Shown: positions 7,310 through 16,068 of the stretch, one piece after another
Layout of the letters: every line of letters starts with the position of its first letter
How positions within the stretch are numbered: position 1 is the stretch's first letter
Origin: Devosia sp. Root635
GTDB taxonomy: Bacteria; Pseudomonadota; Alphaproteobacteria; Rhizobiales; Devosiaceae
Assembly (NCBI RefSeq): GCF_001427605.1
Contig: NZ_LMGZ01000010.1
Coordinates: forward strand, 1 to 63,223
DNA: 63,223 bases
Reading direction: 5' to 3'
Translations under genes and position numbers: made by a program
Notes under the pieces: generated by a model
Told to the model about the DNA's origin: nothing
Database searches by the model: none
The model's input: only the letters and a program-made list of their open reading frames with translations

Positions 7310-7915
7310 TTAAGCCGGAGGCGGATGCGTCGCGGCGAAGGCCGGCAGCGCATTGGCCCGCGCGGACAGGCCGGCGAGATTGGCCAGCGCCGGCCTGACC
7401 AGGGCCGGGAACCGGCTCGCCACCAGGTCATGGGCGCAGACGGCCGCAATCCCCAGTCCATCAGAGGGGGCGGCCTCCGGCCCCACCACCTCCTCCAGCG
7501 CCAGCAGGCCATTGCGGATCTGTGTCTTGATGCGGTTCCGCCATGCGGGCCATTGCAGGTCCGGCGGCCGGTTGAAGCGCTCGTAGATCAGCGCGACGGT
7601 CTTCTCCGCAATCCCGTGGGCGAGGCTGATGCCCTGCAGCATCTGCCAGCGCGCCGGCCCGGCGGCGGGGATCAGCCGGCGATCGGGGGCGGCGGTCTCC
7701 TCGAGATAGTCGATGATGGCCGACGTCTCGAACAGGCTGGCGCCGTCATCGGTCTGCAGCACGGGCACCCGGCCCAGCGGGTTGACCGCCAGCAGGCCGC
7801 CGAAATCGGCATCGAAGTCGCTGACATAGCGGCGCTCCACCGGACGCTCCTGAACAGCCAGCCACAGTTCCACCCGCCGGACGAAGGGCGATACGCGCCC
7901 GCCATGAAGAATCAT
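7310..7915 (-). CDS. Glutathione S-transferase family protein
   Basis: The 201-residue product has the thioredoxin-like N-terminal domain ('MILHGGRVSPFVRRVELWL', Ser at about position 9) with the cis-Pro segment 'GRVPVLQTDDG' and 'ETSAIIDYLEE'. A helical C-terminal domain follows. It is unrelated in detail to the glutathione S-transferase at 3688. It lies between the two mipZ paralogues on the opposite strand. Its promoter would lie in the 109 bp between it and the second mipZ, which are divergent. Substrate is unknown. Confidence 0.88.
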   Translation of the reverse strand: MILHGGRVSPFVRRVELWLAVQERPVERRYVSDFDADFGGLLAVNPLGRVPVLQTDDGASLFETSAIIDYLEETAAPDRRLIPAAGPARWQMLQGISLAHGIAEKTVALIYERFNRPPDLQWPAWRNRIKTQIRNGLLALEEVVGPEAAPSDGLGIAAVCAHDLVASRFPALVRPALANLAGLSARANALPAFAATHPPPA

Positions 7916-8024
7916 ATTGGCCTCCCTGCCGCGTTAAGCCTTTAACAAATTATTCACCACGCGCACCCTTGCCAGTGCGGCCCGCAGCCCCGACAGTCCC
8001 GCGCAGGCATAAACGGGTGGGGCG

Positions 8025-8924
8025 ATGGCTCGGCGGGGCGTGCATGTCATCGTGGTCGGCAATGAGAAGGGCGGGTCGGGCAAATCGACCACCGCCTTTC
8101 ATCTGGCCATCTACCTGCTCTACGAGGGCTTCAAGGTGGCGTCCATCGATGTGGACAGCCGCCAGCAGACACTGACCTGGTATGTGCGTAACCGCCGCGA
8201 CTGGGCGCGCAATCATGGCTTGCGGATTCCCCACACAACCCATTTCCACCTGCCGCTGGCGCGCGGGGACTCCGTCAGGGAGAACCATCGCGCCGAGTTC
8301 GGCCTGTTCCGGCAGGCTGTGGCGGAGGTGGAGCACGATGCCGATTTCCTGGTCATCGACACGCCCGGCTTCGATACCAACCTGACGCGGCTGGCCCATT
8401 CGCTGGCCGATACGCTGGTGACCCCGGTCAATGACAGCCTGATCGATCTCAACGTCATGGCGCAGATCGATCCGGTCACCGGTGAGCCGCGCGAGATGAG
8501 CCACTATTCCCGGCTGGTGCAGCGCGCCCGCTCCGAGCGGCTGGCCATCGATGGCAGGACCATCGACTGGGTGCTGGTGCGCAATCGCATCTCGATGCTG
8601 TCGTCGCGCAACATGCGGCAGGTGCAGACCATGCTGGAGCGGATCGCGCTGCGGCTGGGCTGCCGGGTGGCCGATGGCATTGCCGAGCGGGTGATCTTCC
8701 GCTCGCTGTTTCCCACCGGCATGACGGTGTTCGATCCGCTGGGCGAGGATTTGCTGGGTGGCCTGCCGTCCATGTCGCATATGAGCGCGCGGCAGGAATA
8801 TCGGAACCTGGTATCGGCACTGCACCTGCCGAGCGCAGAGATCATCGCGGCGCGCAATGCGCAGGCGCCGGCGGACAGCGACCCCGTCCGCAAGTTCATT
8901 CACATGATGCAGACCGATTCCTGA
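8025..8924 (+). CDS. mipZ: MipZ-like division-plane ATPase, copy 2
   Basis: This 299-residue paralogue of the 6470 gene shares 'VIVVGNEKGGSGKSTTAFHL', 'DSRQQTLTWYVRNR', 'LVIDTPGFDTNLTRLAH' and 'RVIFRSLFP'. It adds about 20 residues at the C-terminus (ending in a KFIHMMQTDS-type tail) that copy 1 lacks. DNA identity is very high over about 100 bp around the Walker B region (6796-6900 versus 8349-8453). It should be an FtsZ-directed ATPase, or a regulator derived from one. Its upstream DNA has TTAA-rich sequence but no perfect CtrA box, unlike copy 1. Which copy is the main MipZ cannot be told here. Confidence 0.87.
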   Translation: MARRGVHVIVVGNEKGGSGKSTTAFHLAIYLLYEGFKVASIDVDSRQQTLTWYVRNRRDWARNHGLRIPHTTHFHLPLARGDSVRENHRAEFGLFRQAVAEVEHDADFLVIDTPGFDTNLTRLAHSLADTLVTPVNDSLIDLNVMAQIDPVTGEPREMSHYSRLVQRARSERLAIDGRTIDWVLVRNRISMLSSRNMRQVQTMLERIALRLGCRVADGIAERVIFRSLFPTGMTVFDPLGEDLLGGLPSMSHMSARQEYRNLVSALHLPSAEIIAARNAQAPADSDPVRKFIHMMQTDS

Positions 8925-8960
8925 GGCTGCTTCATCGCCCTTGTATCCTCCGCCTGCCCA

Positions 8961-9084
8961 CCCTCCCCCTTGAGGGGAGGGTAGCGCCGCTCGGCCCGAA
9001 GGGCCCTAGCAGAGCTGGGGAGGGGGTGGCTTTGTAGTCCACTGATGGACCCCCTCCCTCAATCCCTCCCCTCAAGGGGGAGGG
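8961..9084. repeat. Intergenic palindrome with perfect 21-nt arms
   Basis: CCCTCCCCCTTGAGGGGAGGG at 8961-8981 is perfectly complementary to 9064-9084. The inner part carries CCGAAGGGCC and CTGGGGAGGGGGT segments. It fills the 222-bp gap between convergent genes and could form a long hairpin in either transcript. Confidence 0.85.
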
Positions 9085-9146
9085 AGGCGAAGAAGCCCAA
9101 GCTCCCGGATCGCTCGGTGTTTCAAAGATGTGGGACCGCTTAGGGG

Positions 9147-9416
9147 CTAGCGATCCCCGAAGATCAGGTCGATTGCCCGGCTGCCGCCGGGCGCGAAGAC
9201 GTCGAGGTCGATGCTGACCGGCTCCTGCACCATGCGCCGCGTGCGCGCCGACAGCGCCAGCACCACGCCCAGCAGGTCGCCGACGCCGCGCTTCCGGGGC
9301 AGCATGCGCTGGGTGATGCCGGCCAGGGCGCGATTGCGCACCGCCATGTCTTCCGAGGCCAGGCTTGAGCGGCCGACGAAATTGGCCAGCTCGGTAAGGG
9401 CAGTATTTTCGCTCAT
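9147..9416 (-). CDS. Hypothetical protein, 89 aa
   Basis: I do not recognise the family. The start at 9416 is chosen because TGGAG lies eight bases upstream; the longer frame has no such signal. The product is soluble, with a helical N-terminal half (ENTALTELANFVGRSS) and a C-terminal 'SIDLDVFAPGGSRAIDLIF' strand-like part. It lies 79 bp downstream of, and in line with, the D,D-carboxypeptidase gene and may be co-transcribed with it. Function is not inferable. Confidence 0.6.
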   Translation of the reverse strand: MSENTALTELANFVGRSSLASEDMAVRNRALAGITQRMLPRKRGVGDLLGVVLALSARTRRMVQEPVSIDLDVFAPGGSRAIDLIFGDR

Positions 9417-9495
9417 TGGGCTACTCCAAACACAGGCACCAATTTGCTTCCCCAGGGTGGCCGGCACTCATCGGCGCCGGCTCGTTGGTCTTGTT

Positions 9496-11136
9496 CTAGC
9501 TCTGCATCGCCAGGCAGCTCATGTCCTGCTGCTTGAGCTGGTTGCACATGGCCGTGGCATCGTCGCGTCCGCCGAAACCGATGAAACGGGCGCGGAAGAA
9601 GATCTGGCCATTCTTTTCGAAGCGCTCCACATAGGAGCGGAAGTCGCCCAGCGTGCCGACCTTGCCGGCGGCGTCGGCGAGGAGGGACCGGGCGCTGTCT
9701 TCGGATGGGCCAGCGCCGATCTGCACCACCCAGCCGCCGGGGGCGGCGCCGGTATCGGCCGTGGTCACCGAGCCCGAGGTCAGCAGGTCGACCGGCTGGC
9801 CACCCTGCTGCGTGCCGACATTGGCCGGCGGCGGCTGGAAGCCGAGCGGGGCGGAGGGAACGGTCTGGCCAAGGGCGGCGGGCGGCGCACCCAGATTATA
9901 GCTCTCGCTGAGCCAGGCGCCGATAATGTCCTGGCTGGGATAGGCGGGCTGTGGCGCCTGCGAAGGCGCGGCAAGGGTGTTGACGGCCTGCACGGCCGGC
10001 TGCAGGCCGAGATCGGCCGGCATCGGGGCGGGCACCGGCGCAACGCTGGCGACGACCACGTCAGGCATGGGTTGCACGGCCGGCGCCTGCGGTCGGGCGC
10101 CATTGGCGGCGACGAGCTGCGCCAGGCGGAAGCCGGGCAGGGGCATGGGCATGACGAAGACCGGCTGGCTGGGCTGGGCAACCGCAACCTGGACGTTACC
10201 ATTGCCCTGGCGGCCCGGCATCGGGATCAGCGCGGTCTGCAGGTAATCGCCGCGCCGACCCTTGGGCAGGTAGGTGGCGACGAGCTGGCGCACCTTCTCG
10301 TCGCGGGCGCCGGCGGTGTTGAAGCCGAAGGCGACGATGACGATATGGCGGCCGTCCTTGCGGGCTGCGGTCAGCAGGTTGGAGCCGGCGGCATTGATAT
10401 AGCCGGTCTTGATGCCGTCGACGGCGCCCATATAGCCGAGCAGCCGGTTGTGGTTACCATAGGTGGATTTGCCGTAGCTGAAGCTGCGGGTCTGGAAAAA
10501 TTCGTAATAGCTGGGAAAGTGCTGGTAGATGGCGATGCCCAGGATGGCCTGGTCGCGCACCGTGGTTAGCTGGGCGCCGTCCGGCAGGCCCGAGGCGTTG
10601 CGATAGGTGGTGTTGCGCATGCCCAGGGCCCGTGCGGTCGCGGTCATGCGTTCGGCGAACTTGGATTCGGTGCCCGAAATATGTTCGGCGATGACGCGGG
10701 CCATGTCATTGGCCGACAGGGTCACCAGCGACTTGATGGCGTCTTCCACCGTGATGGTAGCGCCGGCGCGCAGGCCCAGCTTGGTCGGCACGGCGGCTGC
10801 GGCATGGGCCGAGACGGTCATCTTGGTGGAGAGCTTGATATTGCCCGCGCTCAGCTCCTGGAACAGGATATAGAGCGTCATCACCTTGGAGACGGAGGCC
10901 GGATAGCGCTTGCTGTCGGCCGCCTCTTCGTAGAGCACCTGCCCCGACTTGGCGTCGACCACGATGCCGGCATATTTGCGAAGGTTCTCAATGGCCTGGG
11001 CCGGCGCCACCGTATGGGCGCTGACCGCGAGGGCGACAAGGACTGCGGCAAAGGCGCGAACGAGCACGACGCGCCATGGGGTTTTCGCCTGGGAAGCCAC
11101 CCGGTACTCCAACTTTACTCTCGGATGCTTCTGCAT
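9496..11136 (-). CDS. D-alanyl-D-alanine carboxypeptidase with SPOR domain
   Basis: The roughly 546-residue protein has a signal peptide ending near AQA, then a penicillin-binding (peptidase S11) domain. Its active-site motifs are SVSK (about residues 81-84), SAN (about 144) and KTG (about 248). It trims the terminal D-Ala of peptidoglycan stem peptides in the periplasm. A long Pro/Ala/Gln-rich linker of about 150 residues leads to a C-terminal SPOR domain (WVVQIGAG...CLAMQS), which binds denuded glycan at the septum. The start at 11136 (ATG) is preferred over an upstream TTG. This architecture is common in Hyphomicrobiales. Confidence 0.92.
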   Translation of the reverse strand: MQKHPRVKLEYRVASQAKTPWRVVLVRAFAAVLVALAVSAHTVAPAQAIENLRKYAGIVVDAKSGQVLYEEAADSKRYPASVSKVMTLYILFQELSAGNIKLSTKMTVSAHAAAAVPTKLGLRAGATITVEDAIKSLVTLSANDMARVIAEHISGTESKFAERMTATARALGMRNTTYRNASGLPDGAQLTTVRDQAILGIAIYQHFPSYYEFFQTRSFSYGKSTYGNHNRLLGYMGAVDGIKTGYINAAGSNLLTAARKDGRHIVIVAFGFNTAGARDEKVRQLVATYLPKGRRGDYLQTALIPMPGRQGNGNVQVAVAQPSQPVFVMPMPLPGFRLAQLVAANGARPQAPAVQPMPDVVVASVAPVPAPMPADLGLQPAVQAVNTLAAPSQAPQPAYPSQDIIGAWLSESYNLGAPPAALGQTVPSAPLGFQPPPANVGTQQGGQPVDLLTSGSVTTADTGAAPGGWVVQIGAGPSEDSARSLLADAAGKVGTLGDFRSYVERFEKNGQIFFRARFIGFGGRDDATAMCNQLKQQDMSCLAMQS

Positions 11137-11295
11137 CCGTACGCAACACAACTGGCTGGATGATCCCGGGTGAGCCCCACGCGCCCGAAAAGTCCATTAT
11201 TGTAGGAAGATAGTTCCCTGCCGTTACCATTCCGTAAAATGCGAACGAATCTGGCGCGGGTGTGGAAAGCGGGTCACGGATGGGTGAGGGAGATT

Positions 11296-11418
11296 GTGCC
11301 ACGCCCTCGTGGTTCGAGGGTCGCTGCGCTCCCGCCTCACCATGAGGGGTACTGGTTTGAAGTAGCCCTCATGGTGAGGTGCGCTTCTTCAGCGCCTCGA
11401 ACCACGAGGGCGCGGCAC
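11296..11418. repeat. Large intergenic palindrome, copy B
   Basis: This 123-bp relative of the 3182-3317 element has near-perfect arms GTGCCACGCCCTCGTGGTTC... and the matching CCTCGAACCACGAGGGCGCGG. Inner arms are CCTCACCATGAGGG and CCCTCATGGTGAGG. It sits in the roughly 390-bp gap between the carboxypeptidase gene and clpS, which are divergent. The remainder of that gap presumably holds both promoters; none was pinned down. Confidence 0.87.
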
Positions 11419-11529
11419 CATTTTGCCCCTCACAAAATCGAGACATCATGCCCCTTAACACCGGCCATCTTTTGCCTACATAATGGTTCTCACCATGCTG
11501 CTTCGTTTCCTCACGACAGATGTCTTGCC

Positions 11530-11946
11530 ATGAATATCAGCGACCTCCTCGCTTTGACCGATGAGGCTCCGGGCGCTTTGCGTCTGGTGCCCGTGCCCGC
11601 TTATGCGGGGCCCAAGGAGGAGGATTCCGGCACGGGCGGCGGCAAAGGCGATACCGAGACCGGGACGATCACCAGGACCCGTCCCAAGACCAAGCGCCCG
11701 AACCTCTATCGGGTGCTCCTGCTCAACGACGACTATACGCCGATGGAGTTCGTCATCCTGGTGCTCCAGGATGTGTTCAACAAATCGCGCGAGGACGCCG
11801 AGCAGGTCATGTGGCACGTTCACCAAAAGGGGGTGGGTGAATGTGGCGTCTATCCATACGAAGTGGCCGAGACCAAGGTCACGCGCGTCATGGATACGGC
11901 ACGCAAGAACCAGCATCCGCTGCAATGCGTGATGGAAAAGCAATAG
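11530..11946 (+). CDS. clpS: ClpS, ClpA adaptor of the N-end rule
   Basis: The product is 138 residues. After a divergent N-terminal extension (about 55 residues, Gly/Thr/Lys-rich) comes the ClpS core: '[17 protein letters not shown]', '[16 protein letters not shown]' and '[18 protein letters not shown]'. The [10 protein letters not shown] loop and the following helix line the pocket that binds destabilising N-terminal residues and delivers substrates to ClpAP. The N-terminal part is longer than usual, and an internal start is possible. clpA begins 9 bp after the stop, the classic clpS-clpA operon. Confidence 0.95.
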   Translation: MNISDLLALTDEAPGALRLVPVPAYAGPKEEDSGTGGGKGDTETGTITRTRPKTKRPNLYRVLLLNDDYTPMEFVILVLQDVFNKSREDAEQVMWHVHQKGVGECGVYPYEVAETKVTRVMDTARKNQHPLQCVMEKQ

Positions 11947-11955
11947 GAACATCAT

Positions 11956-14295
11956 ATGCCCTCATTTTCCCGCGGACTTGAAAAGGCTCTGCATCAGGCG
12001 ATGAACCTGGCGCGCGAGCGCAACCATGAGTTCGCTACGCTCGAGCACCTGCTGCTGGCTTTGACCGACGACCGTGAAACGATCGCCGTGCTCACCGGCT
12101 GCGACGTCGATATCGACGCGCTCAAGAGCGATCTCGAAGATTTCATCAATGAAGAATTGGACAGCCTGATCGTGGCCTCTGGTCAGGATGCGCGGCCCAC
12201 CGCCGCCTTCCAGCGCGTCATCCAACGCGCCGTGATCCATGTCCAGTCGTCCGGTCGCGAGGAGGTTACGGGTGCCAATGTGCTCGTCGCCATCTTTGCC
12301 GAGCGCGAGAGCCATGCCGCCTATTTCCTCGAACAGCAGGACATGAGCCGGCTGGACGCGGTCAATTTCATCAGCCACGGGATCACCAAGTCCGGTCCCA
12401 GCGAGGAGCGCAAGGTGCGTGGTGCCGAGGACGGCGAAAACCATGGCGAGGGCGGCGCCGAGGCCAAGAAGAGCTCGGCCCTGGCCGATTTCTGCGTCAA
12501 CCTCAACGACAAGGCCCGCGCCGGCAAGATCGATCCGCTGATCGGGCGCGACTCCGAATTGCGCCGCACCATCCAGGTGCTGTGCAGGCGTTCGAAGAAC
12601 AATCCGATCTATGTCGGCGATGCTGGCGTGGGCAAGACCGCCATTGCCGAGGGCCTGGCCCGCAAGATCGTCGAGGGCGAGGTGCCCGAAGTGCTCAAGG
12701 AAGCGGTCATCTATGCGCTCGACATGGGTTCGCTGCTGGCCGGCACCCGCTATCGCGGCGATTTCGAGGAACGCCTCAAGGCCGTGATGAAGGAGCTCGA
12801 AAAGCTCCCCAATTCGGTGCTGTTCATCGACGAGATCCACACCATGATCGGCGCGGGCGCCACGTCGGGCGGTGCGCTCGACGCGTCCAACCTGCTCAAG
12901 CCTGCTCTGGCTTCGGGCGCGATCCGCTGCATCGGCTCGACAACCTACAAGGAATACCGCCAGTTCTTCGAGAAGGACCGGGCGCTGGTGCGTCGTTTCC
13001 AGAAGATCGACGTCAACGAGCCTTCGATCCCCGATGCCATCGAGATCATCAAGGGCCTGCGCCCCTATTACGAAGAGTTCCACAAGATCAAGTTCACCGA
13101 CGATGCCCTCAAGGCGGCGGTGGAACTGAGCGCGCGCTACATCAACGATCGCAAGCTGCCCGACAAGGCGATCGACGTGATCGACGAGACCGGCGCCAGC
13201 CAGATGCTGCTCACCGAGGACAAGCGCAAGAAGGTCATCGATGTGGAAGACATCGAGGCGACCATCGCCACCATTGCGCGCATCCCGCCAAAGACCGTCA
13301 CCAAATCCGATGCCGAATTGCTGAGCGGGCTCGACCGCAGCCTCAAGTCGGTGGTGTTCGGCCAGGATGCGGCCATCGTGGCGCTGACTTCGGCCATCAA
13401 GCTGGCCCGTGCCGGCTTGCGTGAACCGGAAAAGCCGATTGGCTCGTATCTGTTCACCGGCCCGACCGGCGTGGGCAAGACCGAGGTCGCCAAGCAACTC
13501 GCCGACACCCTCGGGGTGGAGCTTCTGCGCTTCGACATGTCCGAATATATGGAGCGCCACACGGTTTCCCGCCTCATCGGGGCGCCTCCGGGCTATGTCG
13601 GGTTCGACCAGGGCGGGTTGCTCACCGATGGCGTCGATCAGCATCCGCACTGCGTCGTGCTGCTCGACGAAATCGAGAAGGCGCATCCGGACCTCTACAA
13701 CATCCTGTTGCAGGTCATGGACCACGGCAAGCTGACCGATCACAATGGCAAGTCGGTGGATTTCCGCAATGTCATCCTCATCATGACGTCCAATGTCGGC
13801 GCCATGGAGCTGGCCAGGAGCCCCATCGGCTTCGGGCGCAAGCGCGAGCAGGGCGACGACGAAGAGGCGATCAACCGCCTGTTCACCCCGGAATTCCGCA
13901 ACCGGCTCGACGCGATCATCTCCTTCGCGCCGCTGCCGCGCGAGGTTGTCCGCCGCGTCGTCGAAAAGTTCGTGCTGCAGCTCGAAGGCCAGCTGGCCGA
14001 GCGTGGCGTCACCATCAACCTGCTGCCCGAAGCCGCCGACTGGCTGGCCGAGCGTGGCTATGACGAGCGCATGGGCGCGCGTCCTTTGGGCCGCGTCATC
14101 CAGGAGCATATCAAGAAGCCCCTGGCCGACCAGGTGCTGTTCGGCGAACTGGTCAATGGCGGCACGGTGACCGTCGCCGTGGTGGGCGAGGGCGCCGATG
14201 CCAAGCTGGAACTGGTGGCGGTGCCCCCGCGCCCAGCCAAGCCCAAGGCTCTGCCGAAGCCGAAAAAGCCCAAGGCGACCGCCGACAAAAACTAA
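11956..14295 (+). CDS. clpA: ATP-dependent Clp protease ATP-binding subunit ClpA
   Basis: This 779-residue AAA+ unfoldase partners ClpP. It has the N-terminal Clp repeat domain (about 1-145), an acidic linker, and a first ATPase module with Walker A GDAGVGKTAIAEGLA and Walker B LFIDEIHTM. The second module has GPTGVGKTEVAKQLA and VVLLDEIEKAHPD. The IGF-type loop for docking ClpP is seen in 'SPIGFGRKREQGDD', followed by the sensor-2 region. The Lys/Pro/Ala-rich C-terminal tail is unremarkable. It is co-transcribed with clpS and followed by a strong terminator. Confidence 0.97.
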   Translation: MPSFSRGLEKALHQAMNLARERNHEFATLEHLLLALTDDRETIAVLTGCDVDIDALKSDLEDFINEELDSLIVASGQDARPTAAFQRVIQRAVIHVQSSGREEVTGANVLVAIFAERESHAAYFLEQQDMSRLDAVNFISHGITKSGPSEERKVRGAEDGENHGEGGAEAKKSSALADFCVNLNDKARAGKIDPLIGRDSELRRTIQVLCRRSKNNPIYVGDAGVGKTAIAEGLARKIVEGEVPEVLKEAVIYALDMGSLLAGTRYRGDFEERLKAVMKELEKLPNSVLFIDEIHTMIGAGATSGGALDASNLLKPALASGAIRCIGSTTYKEYRQFFEKDRALVRRFQKIDVNEPSIPDAIEIIKGLRPYYEEFHKIKFTDDALKAAVELSARYINDRKLPDKAIDVIDETGASQMLLTEDKRKKVIDVEDIEATIATIARIPPKTVTKSDAELLSGLDRSLKSVVFGQDAAIVALTSAIKLARAGLREPEKPIGSYLFTGPTGVGKTEVAKQLADTLGVELLRFDMSEYMERHTVSRLIGAPPGYVGFDQGGLLTDGVDQHPHCVVLLDEIEKAHPDLYNILLQVMDHGKLTDHNGKSVDFRNVILIMTSNVGAMELARSPIGFGRKREQGDDEEAINRLFTPEFRNRLDAIISFAPLPREVVRRVVEKFVLQLEGQLAERGVTINLLPEAADWLAERGYDERMGARPLGRVIQEHIKKPLADQVLFGELVNGGTVTVAVVGEGADAKLELVAVPPRPAKPKALPKPKKPKATADKN

Positions 14296-14298
14296 GCA

Positions 14299-14327
14299 GA
14301 AGGCCCGCAGCGATGCGGGCCTTCTTC
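14299..14327 (+). terminator. Terminator of clpS-clpA
   Basis: Perfect 11-bp arms GAAGGCCCGCA and TGCGGGCCTTC around GCGA are followed by TTC. It begins 3 bp after the clpA stop codon. Confidence 0.75.
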
Positions 14328-14343
14328 ACCTCCGGATGCGTTG

Positions 14344-14850
14344 TCAGTCCGCGCGACCGGCGCCGAGGGTGGCGAGCAGGTCGTCCAGCTGCTCGAACTG
14401 TTCGGGCGTGCCTTCCATGCCGCCCAGGGATTCATCGAGCGCTTCCTTGGTGGGATAGACTTCGGTGAAGGTCAGCAGCGTCCTGCCGCCATCGTCCACG
14501 AAGGTCACCGTGGAGATGGCCGCGTTCTCGCCTTCTTCATTGGTCCAGACCAGCCGCGCCGGCGGCACCACTTCGACATATTTGCCGAAGAAGGCCCAGG
14601 TGTTTTCAGCGTCCTGGCCGAATTCGAGGCGGTAGGTGCCCCCGGTGCGCACGTCCATCTCGCAGGAGCGCAGCGGCACGCCAAGCGATTTGGGCACCCA
14701 CCAGCGCGCGAACAGTTCGGCTTTGGTCCAGGCCTCGAACACGATGCGGGGCGGCGCATCAAAAACGCGCGTCACCGTGATCTCGCGCTCGGATGTCCGC
14801 TTCACCGTGGTTCGGCCATTGCCCCCGTTCGACCCGTTCCTATCGTTCAT
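14344..14850 (-). CDS. SRPBCC (AHSA1-like) family protein
   Basis: The 168-residue protein fits the activator of Hsp90 ATPase-like SRPBCC family: 'ITVTRVFDAPPRIVFEAWT', 'ELFARWWVPKS', 'DVRTGGTYRLEF' and a C-terminal amphipathic helix 'GTPEQFEQLDDLLATL'. These helix-grip proteins bind hydrophobic ligands; the ligand here is unknown. The start at 14850 has GGGAGAG upstream. It overlaps the ArsR gene by 11 bp, the common ArsR-SRPBCC pairing in which the repressor controls its partner. Confidence 0.9.
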   Translation of the reverse strand: MNDRNGSNGGNGRTTVKRTSEREITVTRVFDAPPRIVFEAWTKAELFARWWVPKSLGVPLRSCEMDVRTGGTYRLEFGQDAENTWAFFGKYVEVVPPARLVWTNEEGENAAISTVTFVDDGGRTLLTFTEVYPTKEALDESLGGMEGTPEQFEQLDDLLATLGAGRAD

Positions 14851-15193
14851 CACTGCTCTCCCTGCGTTTGAGTTCTTCGACAACCTTGTCCAACTGGTCG
14901 AAGCGGGCATCCCAAAGCTGGCGATATCGCTCGATCCATTCCGCCTCCTGCTCAAGGCGACTGTCGCCGAGCCGGCAGGTGCGCACGCGCCCGACCTTCT
15001 CGGTGGTGACCAGCCCCGCCCGTTCGAGGACGCCGATATGCTTCTTCATGCCCGTGAGGGTCATGTGGAACGTCTCGGCAAGATCGGTGACCGAGGCGTC
15101 GGATCGCCCGAGCTGCTCGAGCACGCCACGCCTGGTGGCATCCGAAAGCGCGGCGAACGCGGTATCAAAGCGGGTCTGTTGAAACTGAACCAT
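14840..15193 (-). CDS. ArsR-family transcriptional regulator
   Basis: The 117-residue product is a winged helix regulator: 'FAALSDATRRGVLEQLGRSD', recognition helix region 'MTLTGMKKHIGVLERAGLV', then the wing 'VGRVRTCRLG'. There are no clustered Cys or His metal ligands, so it belongs to the non-metal ArsR group that pairs with SRPBCC proteins. The start at 15193 has no clear ribosome site and may be leaderless. A perfect 7-bp dyad straddles the start codon and is the likely autoregulatory operator. Confidence 0.9.
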   Translation of the reverse strand: MVQFQQTRFDTAFAALSDATRRGVLEQLGRSDASVTDLAETFHMTLTGMKKHIGVLERAGLVTTEKVGRVRTCRLGDSRLEQEAEWIERYRQLWDARFDQLDKVVEELKRRESSDER

Positions 15194-15203
15194 GTAGTTC
15201 AGT
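15184..15203. promoter_or_regulatory. Candidate ArsR operator
   Basis: ACTGAAC-N6-GTTCAGT is a perfect inverted repeat centred on the ArsR start codon. Dimeric winged-helix repressors bind such dyads. No binding evidence exists beyond the sequence. Confidence 0.55.
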
Positions 15204-15371
15204 GTATCGGATGGCGGGCAATATGCAAGAGGGCGGTTCTCGGATTCGCGTGCTGGACCGCGGCCTGCGCCGCGCGGCCGCGGCCGACGCCGATCTTGCC
15301 AATCGTGCTCTGTCGGGCCAATCTCCGCCGGGTAAGTTGTTGGCCTGCTCCAGGCTGCGGGGTATCCAGAC

Positions 15372-16067
15372 ATGAATACGGACGATGCTATCGATGCGAT
15401 GGACGCGCCGGCCGGACGCGCGGCGGGCCAGCCCATGAATCGCCGCGCCTTCCTCGTCGGCTCCGCTGCCATTGTCGGCGCGGTCGGGCTTGCCGGTTGC
15501 ACCGCCGGCGGCATGAGCTTTGCCGAGGCGGAGCGGGTCTATGGGCCGGTCCCCGATGAGCGTTTCGCCATTCCCGCGGTCAATCTCAACAAGGTCGATC
15601 CAAAATATCTTCGGCGGACCGTACGCTACACCTCCGACGAGGCCGTCGGCACGATCATCGTCGATCCGCGCCACTACTACGTCTACCGCATCGAAGGCGG
15701 CGGGCAGGCCACCCGTTATGGCGCCAATGTCGGCCGTGCCGGCTTCCTGTGGAGCGGCGACGCCTATATCGGCCGCAAGGCCGAATGGCCGATCTGGACG
15801 CCGCCAAGAGAAATGATCCTGCGCCAGCCGGAGGCCGCGCCCTATGCCAATGGCATGCCGCCGGGCCTCGACAATCCGCTGGGCGCGCGCACGCTCTATC
15901 TCTACCAGAACGGCAAATACACGCTCTATACGATCTACAGCACCATCAAGCCCGAGACGATCGGCCGGGGTGTTTCCAGCGGCTGTGTCGGCCTGCTCAC
16001 CCAGGACATGCTCGATCTCTACGAAAAGACGCCGGTCGATACCAAGGTCATCGTCTTGCCGGCCTAG
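15372..16067 (+). CDS. YkuD-like (L,D-transpeptidase fold) Tat lipoprotein with altered active site
   Basis: The 231-residue protein has a twin-Arg signal with lipobox (NRRAFLV...LAGC), so it is probably exported folded and lipid-anchored. The rest matches YkuD domains: 'VGTIIVDPRHYYVYRIEGGG', 'GRAGFLWSG', 'NPLGARTLYLY' and 'SSGCVGLLTQDMLDLYEK'. In active L,D-transpeptidases the motif is IHG...SxGCxR. Here the His position is Tyr (YTIYST) and the Arg after Cys is Gly (GCVGLL), while the Cys remains. It may be inactive or use a different chemistry. ATG 15435 is an alternative start. Confidence 0.82.
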   Translation: MNTDDAIDAMDAPAGRAAGQPMNRRAFLVGSAAIVGAVGLAGCTAGGMSFAEAERVYGPVPDERFAIPAVNLNKVDPKYLRRTVRYTSDEAVGTIIVDPRHYYVYRIEGGGQATRYGANVGRAGFLWSGDAYIGRKAEWPIWTPPREMILRQPEAAPYANGMPPGLDNPLGARTLYLYQNGKYTLYTIYSTIKPETIGRGVSSGCVGLLTQDMLDLYEKTPVDTKVIVLPA

Positions 16068-16068
16068 T

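Noticed and set aside
7933..7946. TTAA pair upstream of second mipZ
   Set aside because: The halves are four bases apart, not seven, so it does not match the CtrA motif.
11962..14109. 715-codon minus-strand frame over clpA
   Set aside because: Antisense shadow of clpA with no domain.
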